Shown here piece by piece: positions 1-7,509 of a stretch of DNA of 39,853 nucleotides. The notes under the pieces were generated by a model, which was not told the origin of the DNA, searched no databases, and saw only the letters and a list, made by a program, of their open reading frames with translations. A program made the position numbers and the translations under genes. Each line of letters opens with the position of its first letter. The stretch's first letter is position 1. The DNA is from Mycobacterium sp. (GTDB taxonomy: Bacteria; Actinomycetota; Actinomycetes; Mycobacteriales; Mycobacteriaceae): the NCBI RefSeq assembly GCF_008709575.1, contig NZ_VYIK01000034.1:1-39853 (forward strand). The letters are read 5' to 3'.

Positions 1-3
1 CGG

Positions 4-663
4 ATGGCCCGGGCCCGGGCCCGGGCCATCCGACTGCGCCGCGCGGCCCAGACCCGGAACGACAACGGCCAAGAGCCGACTGCCGCCCCGGTCGCCGAAC
101 CTGCCCCCGAGGCCCGCCGGGCCGCCGAGCCGCGGGTCAGCGCCGCGGAGACCCCCCGACCGCGACGGCGGCGGCTCCCCCCGAGAATGTCGGCGGCGCT
201 GAGCGTGACCGCCGTCGTGGTCATCTGCGGCCTGCTCGCGGCCAGCGGCTACATGGTGTGGTACAACCACGAAGCCCTCGCGCAGCGGCAGCGCGCCGCG
301 GCGTTCACCGCCGCGGCCAGACAGGGTGTGATCAACATGCTCTCGCTGAATTTCACCAAGGCCAAACAAGACGTCCAGCGGGTGATCGACAGCTCTACCG
401 GCGAGTTCAGGGACGATTTCCAAAAACGCGCCGGTGACTTCACCTCGGTCGTCGAACAGTCCAAGGTGATCACCGAGGGCGCGGTGACCGCAACCGGCGT
501 CGAGTCGATGGGAAAGGATTCCGCGGTGATCTTGGTGCTCGGGACCGAACGCGTCACCAACGCTGCCGGCGCCAAAGACGAACCGCGGGCGTTCCGGTTA
601 CGCGTGTCGGTGACCCGCGACGGCGATCAATTCAAAATGTCGAAAGTCGAGTTCGTGTTGTGA
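4..663 (+). CDS. Mce-associated membrane protein (start uncertain at window edge)
   Basis: This 219-residue reading frame has an Arg/Pro/Ala-rich cytoplasmic N-terminus (about residues 1-60), a single membrane helix (about 66-86, [20 protein letters not shown]) and a roughly 130-residue extracytoplasmic domain ending in KMSKVEFVL. That layout is typical of the Mce-associated (Mas) proteins encoded just after the six mce genes in mycobacteria, which are thought to help assemble or stabilise Mce lipid importers at the inner membrane. The next gene has the same layout and overlaps it by four bases (GTGA), so the two are translationally coupled. The ATG at 4 lies inside a perfect palindrome at the edge of the window and the frame is open to base 1, so the true start could be further upstream. 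Family assignment is by architecture, not by a catalytic motif. Confidence 0.75.
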   Translation: MARARARAIRLRRAAQTRNDNGQEPTAAPVAEPAPEARRAAEPRVSAAETPRPRRRRLPPRMSAALSVTAVVVICGLLAASGYMVWYNHEALAQRQRAAAFTAAARQGVINMLSLNFTKAKQDVQRVIDSSTGEFRDDFQKRAGDFTSVVEQSKVITEGAVTATGVESMGKDSAVILVLGTERVTNAAGAKDEPRAFRLRVSVTRDGDQFKMSKVEFVL

Positions 664-1262
664 ACGCAGCCGACGAAACCGAGGATCAGGCCGTCGTCGA
701 GGCACCCGCCGGTGCGGCTATCCCACCGCGCGACAAGACACCGCCGCAAAAGCAGGTCGCGCGCAGCAAGATCGCGACCCATATCAACCTTGCCGCGGTC
801 ATTCCGGTCATACTTTTGCTGGTCTCCGGCGGGCTGGCGGCCTGGCTGTACGTCACCGAATACCGGCCTGATCGGCAGACCGACAACGCCGCCGCCCACC
901 GAGTGGTCGCCGCCGCCCGGGAGGGCACGGTCGCGCTGCTGTCCTACAAACCGGACACCCTCGAACAGGACTTCACCACGGCCAAATCCCACCTGGGCGG
1001 AGATTTTCTGGACTACTACGAAAAGTTCACCCGCGAGATCGTGACAAAGGCGGCCAAGGAGAAAGCGGTAACGACCAGCGCCAAGGTCGTCGGGGCCGCG
1101 CTGTCGGACCTGCATGCCGATTCGGCCGTCGTGCTGGTCTTCGTCAACCAAACCACCACCAGCAAAGACCGGCCGGAGCCGGCCATGTCGGCGAGCAGCG
1201 TGCTGGTGTCGTTGACCAAGGCCAACGGCAGTTGGCTGATCACGAAATTCGACCCGGTCTAG
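660..1262 (+). CDS. Mce-associated membrane protein
   Basis: A 200-residue protein beginning at a GTG that overlaps the previous stop codon (GTGA at 660-663). A charged N-terminal region (about residues 1-40) precedes one membrane helix (about 43-64, [20 protein letters not shown]), then an extracytoplasmic domain ending WLITKFDPV. Sequence pattern and size match the second Mas protein of mycobacterial mce loci; these are accessory factors for Mce lipid-uptake complexes and have no known enzymatic activity. It is paralogous in layout to its upstream neighbour: both carry an EGT/QGV..LLS/MLS turn soon after the helix and end in a short beta-strand. It appears to be the last gene of the operon, since about 190 bp of non-coding DNA with a new promoter follow. 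Confidence 0.78.
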   Translation: MNAADETEDQAVVEAPAGAAIPPRDKTPPQKQVARSKIATHINLAAVIPVILLLVSGGLAAWLYVTEYRPDRQTDNAAAHRVVAAAREGTVALLSYKPDTLEQDFTTAKSHLGGDFLDYYEKFTREIVTKAAKEKAVTTSAKVVGAALSDLHADSAVVLVFVNQTTTSKDRPEPAMSASSVLVSLTKANGSWLITKFDPV

Positions 1263-1360
1263 GTCCGACATCGGCCCCGGCGGGCCGACACCTCCGGGCA
1301 CGATCGGTATTCGCACCGGCCGTGGGCCCACTACATCCTGGTGGATACCACCCGACCGCG

Positions 1361-1389
1361 TTGGGCTTTATTGCTATTTATATTATGAT
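1361..1389 (+). promoter_or_regulatory. Promoter of the P450-ADH operon
   Basis: A -35-like TTGGGC at 1361-1366 is followed after exactly 17 bp by TATGAT at 1384-1389, one base from the bacterial -10 consensus. This AT-rich stretch stands out in otherwise GC-rich DNA. A start site near 1396 would give a 5' leader of about 60 nt that contains the palindrome at 1401-1421. The rest of the 1263-1455 gap shows nothing else I can recognise. Confidence 0.55.
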
Positions 1390-1400
1390 AGTGAGATTCC

Positions 1401-1421
1401 ACCGGACATGTCAGGTCCGGT
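1401..1421. promoter_or_regulatory. Operator-like palindrome before the P450 gene
   Basis: Perfect 7-bp inverted arms ACCGGAC (1401-1407) and GTCCGGT (1415-1421) flank a 7-bp spacer, giving a dyad about two helical turns long. It lies a few bases downstream of the predicted transcription start and 35 bp before the P450 start codon, the position of a classical repressor operator. The cognate regulator is not evident; the GntR-type gene at 5582-6304 is one candidate. Confidence 0.45.
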
Positions 1422-1455
1422 GCGCCCGCGCCACCGGTTGCTCCAGGAGGAGCTG

Positions 1456-2670
1456 ATGTCCATCAGCACCAACCCGCACGGCCAAGCCGTGACGCTCGAC
1501 ACGACGGGCGAAACCAGCCCCTACCCGTTCTATGCCTATATGCGTCGCACCGAACCGGTCTGGCACGGCGCCCTCGGCGATCCATCGCAGCTGCCGCCCG
1601 AACTGGTCCCCGACGACGAATGGGTGCTGTTCGGCTACGACGACGTGTTCCGGGCATTCCGCGACGACCGGGTCTTCAGCTCGCACGCCTACGACAAAAC
1701 CATCGGGCTGGTCATCGGGCACACCATCCTGGCCATGGGCGGCAAAGAGCACCATGATCACCGCAACCTGGTGGCCAAGGCGTTTCGCGCCACCTCGCTG
1801 CAACGCTGGGAACCTGCAGTCATCGCACCCGTCTGCAACCAGCTGATCGACGAGATCAAAAACGACGGCGAGGCCGACCTGGTCACGTCGGTCACGTTCG
1901 AGTTCCCTACCCGGGTCGCCGCCGCGCTGCTGGGGCTTCCTCGCGAGGACCTCGACCTGTTCCGGCGACTATCGTTCGATCTCATCTCGATCCCGGTCGA
2001 CATCGAGGCCGGGTTGAGAGCCTCCGCCGAATTGCACGACTACTTTCTCGAACAGGTCGAGCAGCGACGCCGCAAACTCACCGACGACATCATCGGCGAC
2101 CTGGTCGGGGCCGAGATCGACGGCGAAAAGCTCACCGACGAGGCCATCATCTCCTTCCTGCGGCTGTTGCTGCCGGCCGGCCTGGAAACCACCTACCGCT
2201 CGTCGGGAAACCTGCTGTATCTGCTGCTGACCCATCCCGACCAGTTGGCGGCGGTGTATCGAGACCGGTCCCTGATCCCGGCCGCGTTCGAAGAGGGACT
2301 GCGCTACGAGACACCACTGACCATGGTCCTGCGCACCACCACCGAGCCGGTCGAAATCGGTGGAAAGACAATCCCTTCCGGCGCGCAAGTCGACTTGTGC
2401 ATGGGATCGGCCAACCACGACGAAACCCGCTGGCGCGATCCCGAAACGTTCGACATCCACCGGCCGCGGCAGGCCAACCTCGCCTTCGCCGGAGGCATCC
2501 ACATGTGCCTGGGCATGCACCTGGCCCGGCTGGAAACCCGGGTGATGCTCAACAGCCTGTTCGACCGGGTCGCGAACCTGACCCTGATACCCGACGAAGA
2601 TGCCAGAATCGTCGGGCTCACCTTCCGTTCTCCCAACAAGATTCCGGTCACGTTCACCCCCGCCTCGTGA
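1456..2670 (+). CDS. Cytochrome P450
   Basis: A 404-residue soluble bacterial P450 (class I, needing ferredoxin and reductase that are not encoded nearby). The I-helix oxygen-activation motif AGLETT is at about residues 241-246, the K-helix ExxR is E280-R283 (EGLR), and the heme-ligand loop FAGGIHMCLG places the proximal thiolate at Cys351. The start was chosen at ATG 1456 because AGGAGG (1445-1450) lies 5 nt upstream; the open frame extends further back without a better site. It is the first gene of a coupled pair: its stop overlaps the start of the alcohol dehydrogenase (GTGA at 2667-2670), so its product alcohol may be handed to that enzyme. The CYP subfamily and substrate cannot be read from the sequence; context suggests a hydrophobic alkyl, terpenoid or alicyclic compound. 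Confidence 0.93.
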   Translation: MSISTNPHGQAVTLDTTGETSPYPFYAYMRRTEPVWHGALGDPSQLPPELVPDDEWVLFGYDDVFRAFRDDRVFSSHAYDKTIGLVIGHTILAMGGKEHHDHRNLVAKAFRATSLQRWEPAVIAPVCNQLIDEIKNDGEADLVTSVTFEFPTRVAAALLGLPREDLDLFRRLSFDLISIPVDIEAGLRASAELHDYFLEQVEQRRRKLTDDIIGDLVGAEIDGEKLTDEAIISFLRLLLPAGLETTYRSSGNLLYLLLTHPDQLAAVYRDRSLIPAAFEEGLRYETPLTMVLRTTTEPVEIGGKTIPSGAQVDLCMGSANHDETRWRDPETFDIHRPRQANLAFAGGIHMCLGMHLARLETRVMLNSLFDRVANLTLIPDEDARIVGLTFRSPNKIPVTFTPAS

Positions 2671-3824
2671 GAAGCCGGGCGGCGATCCTGCACGACGTCG
2701 GCGCGCCGTGGTCCGTCGAGGAATTCCAACTCGATCCACCGCGCGCCGGTGAGGTTCTCCTCGAGCTGGCCGCTGCCGGACTGTGCCACTCCGACGACCA
2801 CATCCGCACCGGCGACATCGGCGCGCCCAACGAGGTGCTGCGCTCGCTCGGACTGCCGACCATGTTTCCTACCATCGGCGGCCACGAGGGTTCCGGCGTA
2901 GTCCGCGAAGTCGGTCCCGGCGTCACCGAGTTCGAACCGGGCGACCACGTGGTGACGTCGTTCGTCGCGGTGTGCGGTCGATGCCGCTGGTGCGCCTCCG
3001 GCATGGAGTATCTCTGCGACGCCGGTATCGGCACCTTGACCCCGGGAATGCCCACCGACGGGACGTTTCGCCATCACACCGGCGACGGCAAACCGCTGGG
3101 GCACATCGCCAAGATCGGTGCATTCGCCGAACACACTGTGGTAGCGGCAGCTTCGCTGGTCAAGATCGAGCCGGAGCTGCCGCTGGTTCCCGCCGCCCTG
3201 CTGGCCTGCGCCATTCCCACCGGGTACGGCTCGGCAGCCAACCGAGGCGGGGTGTGCGGCGGTGACACCGTTGTGGTAATCGGTGCGGGCGGCATCGGGA
3301 CCGGCGCGATCCAGGGTGCGCGAATCAGCGGAGCCGCGCAGATCATCGCCGTTGATCCGGTGGAATTCAAACGGAAATCGGCGCTGCGATTCGGCGCCAC
3401 CCACAGCGCGTCGACGGCGGCCGATGCGCTGGATCTGGTGCGCGACGTGACCCGCGGGGTGATGGCCGACACCGTGGTGGTGTCACCCGCACTGATCAGC
3501 CCCGAGGATGTCCGCGATGCGCTCGCGCTGACCCGTAAGGGCGGCACCTGCGTGCTGACCGGGATGACGTCGCAACTGACCCGGTCGGTCGACGTCGACC
3601 TGCAGGATTTCATCCTGATGAACAAAACGCTGGCCGGCACCGTCTTCGGGTCGTGCAATCCGAGATCCGACGTAGCGCGGCTGGCCGGGCTCTATCGGAC
3701 CGGGCAGCTCAAACTCGACGAGATGATCACGAAACGCTATCGGCTCGACCAGATCAACGACGCCTACGACGATCTGCTGGGGGGTCAGATCATCCGCGGT
3801 GTCATCGATTTCGGACTCGGGTAG
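2667..3824 (+). CDS. Zinc-dependent alcohol dehydrogenase (MDR family)
   Basis: A 385-residue medium-chain dehydrogenase that would oxidise an alcohol to the aldehyde with NAD or a bound cofactor. Catalytic zinc ligands are Cys40 (GLCHSD), His73-Glu74 (GGHEGSG) and the Cys in LLACAIPTGYG. The structural zinc lobe is intact (C-G-R-C-R-W-C then C seven residues later, in CGRCRWCASGMEYLC). The Rossmann motif GAGGIGTGAIQG marks nucleotide binding. Overall it resembles the class III-like or mycothiol/NDMA-type alcohol dehydrogenases common in mycobacteria. GTG 2667 was taken as start because it overlaps the P450 stop and begins the conserved N-terminus RSRAAIL; the longer open frame upstream is only overlap with the P450. 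It likely oxidises the product of the P450. Confidence 0.92.
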   Translation: MRSRAAILHDVGAPWSVEEFQLDPPRAGEVLLELAAAGLCHSDDHIRTGDIGAPNEVLRSLGLPTMFPTIGGHEGSGVVREVGPGVTEFEPGDHVVTSFVAVCGRCRWCASGMEYLCDAGIGTLTPGMPTDGTFRHHTGDGKPLGHIAKIGAFAEHTVVAAASLVKIEPELPLVPAALLACAIPTGYGSAANRGGVCGGDTVVVIGAGGIGTGAIQGARISGAAQIIAVDPVEFKRKSALRFGATHSASTAADALDLVRDVTRGVMADTVVVSPALISPEDVRDALALTRKGGTCVLTGMTSQLTRSVDVDLQDFILMNKTLAGTVFGSCNPRSDVARLAGLYRTGQLKLDEMITKRYRLDQINDAYDDLLGGQIIRGVIDFGLG

Positions 3825-4505
3825 CGCAGAGCTCACCGGAGGCGCCGGACCGACTGGTACAAGAAAAGCAACGCCACACCCGGCGATCTCGCCACCGTCA
3901 CGGCGGCCGATTGGATCTGCTCGGCCGTCACCCAGATCAACGATGCCGGACTCACAGACGTGGTCGTCGCCGGTCACTCACTGGCCGGGCTGACTGTGCC
4001 CGGAATCGTCGCGGAGCTCGGTGCGGCGCGGGTGCGGGAGATGATCCTGGCCGCGTGCTCGGTACCCGTGCAGGGAACCGCGATCGTCGACACGCTCAGC
4101 GCTCCGCTGGCGTGGTATGTGCGACGGGCCATCCGGCGTAAAGCGTCGCCTGCGACCACCCCGAAACTGCTCGCGGGCTGGTTGTTTTGTAATGGAATGT
4201 CATGGCGGCAACGCCGCTTCGCGTTGTCGCGGCTGCACGACGAAGCCGTCGCGGTCATCGCTGAACCCGCCGACCACCGCGGTCTGCCCGCCGACATCCC
4301 CCGGACATGGATCTTGACGTTGCGTGACCGTGCCCTGTCGGTGTCGGCGCAATACCGCAGCATTGCCGCGCTCGGGGGCGTGCAGACATTGATCCCCGTC
4401 GATACCTGCCACGATCTGATGATCAGCGAACCCGCGCTGCTGGCCGCGATACTCATCGAGCGCTGTCGGCTGCGGATACGGCCGGGCCGATGCCAGGCAC
4501 AATGA
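3825..4505 (+). pseudogene. N-terminally truncated alpha/beta hydrolase
   Basis: Directly after the ADH stop, in the same frame, an open frame of about 226 codons encodes the body of an alpha/beta hydrolase: nucleophile elbow VVVAGHSLAG (Ser at about 3975-3977), the acid in TLRDRALS, and the catalytic His in DTCHDLMISEP. The first strands and the oxyanion HG motif that normally precede the nucleophile by 60-70 residues are missing, and no ATG, GTG or TTG occurs in frame between the ADH stop and GTG 3960, which is itself almost at the active serine. The recognisable hydrolase text starts near RRTDWYKKSNATPGDLATVT. I read this as a 5'-deleted gene, unless it is translated by read-through. Its original role was probably ester, lactone or thioester hydrolysis in the neighbouring pathway. 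Confidence 0.6.
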
Positions 4506-4547
4506 CCGAGCCCTCCCGCCTTCCCGGGCCGGTACCGGAGACACCCG

Positions 4548-5522
4548 TCACGACGGGGCAGCGGCCATCCCCGACCTGGCGGCCAACTCGTCGAGGAACG
4601 CCACGCCCACGTGGCCCTGCGCCGCGCCGCACCGGGGGCAGTACCGGCCGGCCTCGGGCACATTGAGCCAGTATCCGGCGGCCGCCGGCGTGGCGTCGAC
4701 CAAGGCGAGCAGATCACCGGCAGTGACCCGGCGGCCGTCCGGGTTGGTCGACAGGCCCACGAAGACCGGTACGCCGGGGTGAGCGGCCCGGATCCGCTCC
4801 ACGGCAGCCGGTACCGCTGAGGTCGCCAGCGACGTGCCTTCGGTGCTTTGGGACTGGATCTCGATGACGGAAGCAATCTCCGCGGCCGGAACCAGCACCC
4901 GCTCGCTGAATGCCGCCCAGCGGGACGGTCCCCGCGGCTCGTCCGGCGCAAGGACGTTCATGAGGTCAAAGGCCGGGGCGAAGATCAACTGTTTGTCGTG
5001 ACCGGCGGCGACCTGCTCGGCGGCCCGCAGCGCGGCGATGGGATCGCGCTGCTCGTTTTCCGGCGTGAAACTCCAGTGCTCGAGGTCGAGCAGGACATAG
5101 CGAACCGTCTCGGGCACCCTGTCATCCGACAACGCGGCCGACAGCGCCGCGCCGCTGGTGAAATCGGCGACCAAGCCGGCATCCGGCACCCTCGGGTCGC
5201 CCCCGGTCGAGAGCAGCAGCGTGGCGGGGTTGTCGAAGAAACGCTTGGTCGATTCGGCGGAGAGCCCGGCGGATTCGAGCCGGCTGATCGCTCCGGGAGA
5301 GATGATCCACCCCGGATCCGGGTCGGTCCGGAAAGCGCGCTTGACTGCCGGCGGGCGAGCCGCGGCCGGCGATTCCGCGCCGGTTGCCGCCAGCGCCACC
5401 GGCGTCACAACCAGCAGCGCACCCACGAGGATGCCGACCTCTGTCATCCTGCGGCGGCGACGTCGGGCCCCGGCCCCCGTTCGCCCGGCTGGTTGCGAGT
5501 GGATCCCACAGCGAGTCGCCAT
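4548..5522 (-). CDS. Secreted or membrane-anchored protein of unknown function
   Basis: I do not recognise this 324-residue protein. An Arg-rich stretch (GARRRRRR, about residues 17-25) precedes a hydrophobic segment (MTEVGILVGALLVVTPVALA), which looks like a signal peptide or anchor; the exported part would begin near residue 46. The body has alternating strand and helix text (VRYVLLDLEHWSF, KQLIFAPAFDLMNVL, IEIQSQSTEG, VPVFVGLSTNPDG, GYWLNVPEAG) that suggests a TIM-barrel-like fold with possible acidic active-site residues. A CPRCG motif lies near the C-terminus. ATG 5522 was preferred over the internal ATG at 5447 because only the longer form has a positively charged n-region. It follows the GntR gene by 59 bp on the same strand and may be the last gene of the catabolic operon. 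Confidence 0.65.
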   Translation of the reverse strand: MATRCGIHSQPAGRTGAGARRRRRRMTEVGILVGALLVVTPVALAATGAESPAAARPPAVKRAFRTDPDPGWIISPGAISRLESAGLSAESTKRFFDNPATLLLSTGGDPRVPDAGLVADFTSGAALSAALSDDRVPETVRYVLLDLEHWSFTPENEQRDPIAALRAAEQVAAGHDKQLIFAPAFDLMNVLAPDEPRGPSRWAAFSERVLVPAAEIASVIEIQSQSTEGTSLATSAVPAAVERIRAAHPGVPVFVGLSTNPDGRRVTAGDLLALVDATPAAAGYWLNVPEAGRYCPRCGAAQGHVGVAFLDELAARSGMAAAPS

Positions 5523-5581
5523 GGCACTAATGATGCGGGAGTTTCTCTTCGCAGGGAACTGGGAGATGCCTCGTCCCAGGG

Positions 5582-6304
5582 TCAGGACGACGTTCCCCGG
5601 GCGCGTCGGCGCGAGTACGGGCGGCTTGCCGGGTCGATGACACCGTGCCCGATCAGGTGATCGATCAACGGGGCGGCGCCGGCGGAGAGGTGCTCCGACA
5701 TCGCCTTGCGGGCCAGCTCGTCGTCGTGTTTGGCCAGTGCCGCCAGCACCCGCCGGTGGTCCCTGATCGATTGGGCGGGCCAGCCGGGGATCGTGGGAAA
5801 CACCGATTCGGGGGCATAGCGGGTGATTTGCGACATCAGCTGGGCAAGCTTGGGTGAGTCGGCAGCGACGTTGATGGCGCGGTGAAACTCGTGATTGAGC
5901 CGGACCGCCCGTTCGTCGTCGCTACTGGCGTAGGCCGCCTCCAGCTGGGTCTGGATCTCCTTGAGCTGCTGCAGCCGGTCGCCGTCGATGGTGACCGCAG
6001 CCCGCGCGGCCAGCTCGCCGCCGACGTGTGCCTGCACGTTGGCGACGTCGGCAAGATCTCGTCCCGTCACCGGCAACACCACGAAACCGCGGCGCGGCTG
6101 TTGAGCGAGCAGACCCTCCGCGCGAAGCTCGAACAAGGCTTCACGCACCGGCGTCACGCTGATGCCCAGTTCGGCCGCCAGCTGGTCGAGACGCACGTAC
6201 TGCCCGGCGGAGTAGGTGCCGTCGAAAATCCGTTTGCGGACATACCGCGCCACATCGTCGGACAGCTGCGGTCTCGCCGCGAAATCTGGAACGCGCGCAG
6301 TCAT
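5582..6304 (-). CDS. GntR-family transcriptional regulator with FCD domain
   Basis: A 240-residue FadR-subfamily regulator. Residues of about 13-80 form the winged helix (DDVARYVRKRIFDGTYSAG, then LAAELGISVTPVREALFELRAEGLL and the wing QQPRRGFVVLPV). About residues 90-220 form the all-helical FCD ligand domain, with metal- or acid-binding histidines in LNHEFHRAI, RDHRRVL and SEHLSAG. FCD regulators normally sense organic acids or acyl-CoA type metabolites and repress a nearby catabolic operon. Its ATG overlaps the stop of the acyl-CoA dehydrogenase gene (ATGA, 6301-6304), so it is the fifth gene of that operon and would be co-expressed with what it probably controls. The divergent palindrome at 10706-10724 and the one at 1401-1421 are candidate targets, by inference only. 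Confidence 0.9.
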   Translation of the reverse strand: MTARVPDFAARPQLSDDVARYVRKRIFDGTYSAGQYVRLDQLAAELGISVTPVREALFELRAEGLLAQQPRRGFVVLPVTGRDLADVANVQAHVGGELAARAAVTIDGDRLQQLKEIQTQLEAAYASSDDERAVRLNHEFHRAINVAADSPKLAQLMSQITRYAPESVFPTIPGWPAQSIRDHRRVLAALAKHDDELARKAMSEHLSAGAAPLIDHLIGHGVIDPASRPYSRRRARGTSS

Positions 6305-7494
6305 ATTTGATAGTCGGCAAGCAGGCGCTTGCTGATGATCGACTTCTGGATCTCGCTGGTGCCCTCGCCGATGAGCAGAAACGGTGCGTCGCGCATCAGC
6401 CGCTCGATCTCATACTCCGTGGAGTAGCCGTAGCCGCCGTGGATACGGAAGCTCTGCTGGGTGACCTCGGTGCAGAATTCACTGGCCAGATACTTCGCCA
6501 TGCCCGCGGCGACGTCGTTACGCTCGCCGGAATCCTTCAACCGGGCCGCGTTGACCATCATCAGATGGGCGGCCTCGACCTTGGTTGCCATCTCTGCGAT
6601 TTGGAAAGCAATAGCCTGATGCTCGGCGATCGGCCTGCCGAACGTGTGGCGTTGCTGGGCATAGCGAACCGCCAGCTCGAACGCCCGCAGAGCCACCCCG
6701 CAAGCCCGCGCCGACACATTGACCCGACCGACTTCGATGCCGTCCATCATCTGATAGAAGCCCCGCCCGGGTACCCCGCCCAGAATGTCTTCTGCACCTG
6801 CGATATAGCCGTCGAAGATCATTTCCGTGGTATCGATGCCCTTGTAACCCAGCTTGTCGATCTTGCCGGGTATCAGCAGACCGGGGACGACTTCGCCGAA
6901 TCCGGCTGGTTTTTCGATCAGGAACGCGGTGAGGTTGCGGTGCGGCGAGTCGGCTCCCTCGTCGGTGCGGACCAGTGCCGCCACCAAGGTCGAGCTGGCC
7001 CCGTTGGTCACCCACATCTTCTGACCGTTGATCGTGTAGCCGCCGTCGGCATTGCGAGTTGCGCGGGTGCGGATGGCGGCGACGTCGGAGCCCAACTCCG
7101 GCTCCGACATCGAAAACGCGCCACGGACCTCGCCGGTGGCCATGCGCGGCAACAGCCGTTGTTGCTGCGCCTCGGTGCCGTGCTGTCGCAGCATGTAGGC
7201 CACGATGAAATGGGTGTTGAGGACCCCGGAGACACTCATCCAGCCCCGGGCCAGCTCCTCCACGCACAGCACATACGTCAGCAGCGACTCCCCCAGGCCG
7301 CCGTACTCCTGCGGAATCATCAAGCCGAAGAGCCCCATCTTTCGCATCTGGTCGACGAGGGCCTGCGGATAGGTGTCGGCGCGCTCGAGCTCCGGCGCTG
7401 TGGGAATGACTTCTTTCTCGACGAATTGACGCACCGTAGCGATGATCTCGGATTGAAAATCGGTCAGACCGAGTGTCTGGGCAAGTTTGGTCAT
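6301..7494 (-). CDS. Acyl-CoA dehydrogenase
   Basis: A 397-residue FAD-dependent acyl-CoA dehydrogenase that would introduce the alpha,beta double bond in an acyl-CoA. The N-terminal helical domain (FVEKEVIPTAPELE), the FAD/substrate beta-barrel motif (FSMSEPELGSDVAAIRTRA and KMWVTNG) and the C-terminal signature (IHGGYGYSTEYEIERLMRD, then GEGTSEIQKS with the catalytic Glu) are all present. ATG 7494 has AGGAGG five bases upstream (complement of 7500-7505). It is the fourth gene of the minus-strand operon, 15 bp after the CoA-transferase, and its stop overlaps the start of the GntR gene. Chain-length or branch specificity cannot be read; a second, only distantly similar acyl-CoA dehydrogenase lies at 10811-11995, so two distinct dehydrogenation steps may exist. 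Confidence 0.94.
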   Translation of the reverse strand: MTKLAQTLGLTDFQSEIIATVRQFVEKEVIPTAPELERADTYPQALVDQMRKMGLFGLMIPQEYGGLGESLLTYVLCVEELARGWMSVSGVLNTHFIVAYMLRQHGTEAQQQRLLPRMATGEVRGAFSMSEPELGSDVAAIRTRATRNADGGYTINGQKMWVTNGASSTLVAALVRTDEGADSPHRNLTAFLIEKPAGFGEVVPGLLIPGKIDKLGYKGIDTTEMIFDGYIAGAEDILGGVPGRGFYQMMDGIEVGRVNVSARACGVALRAFELAVRYAQQRHTFGRPIAEHQAIAFQIAEMATKVEAAHLMMVNAARLKDSGERNDVAAGMAKYLASEFCTEVTQQSFRIHGGYGYSTEYEIERLMRDAPFLLIGEGTSEIQKSIISKRLLADYQI

Positions 7495-7509
7495 CAGATC
7501 CTCCTCTGG

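Noticed and set aside
6300..6313. TCATATTTGATAG at the acyl-CoA dehydrogenase/GntR junction as a third copy of the AT-rich operator
   Set aside because: It matches 11 of 14 bases of the 10706 site, but it is entirely made of the overlapping stop and start codons and last codons of two genes, so the match is explained by coding constraint and has no dyad.
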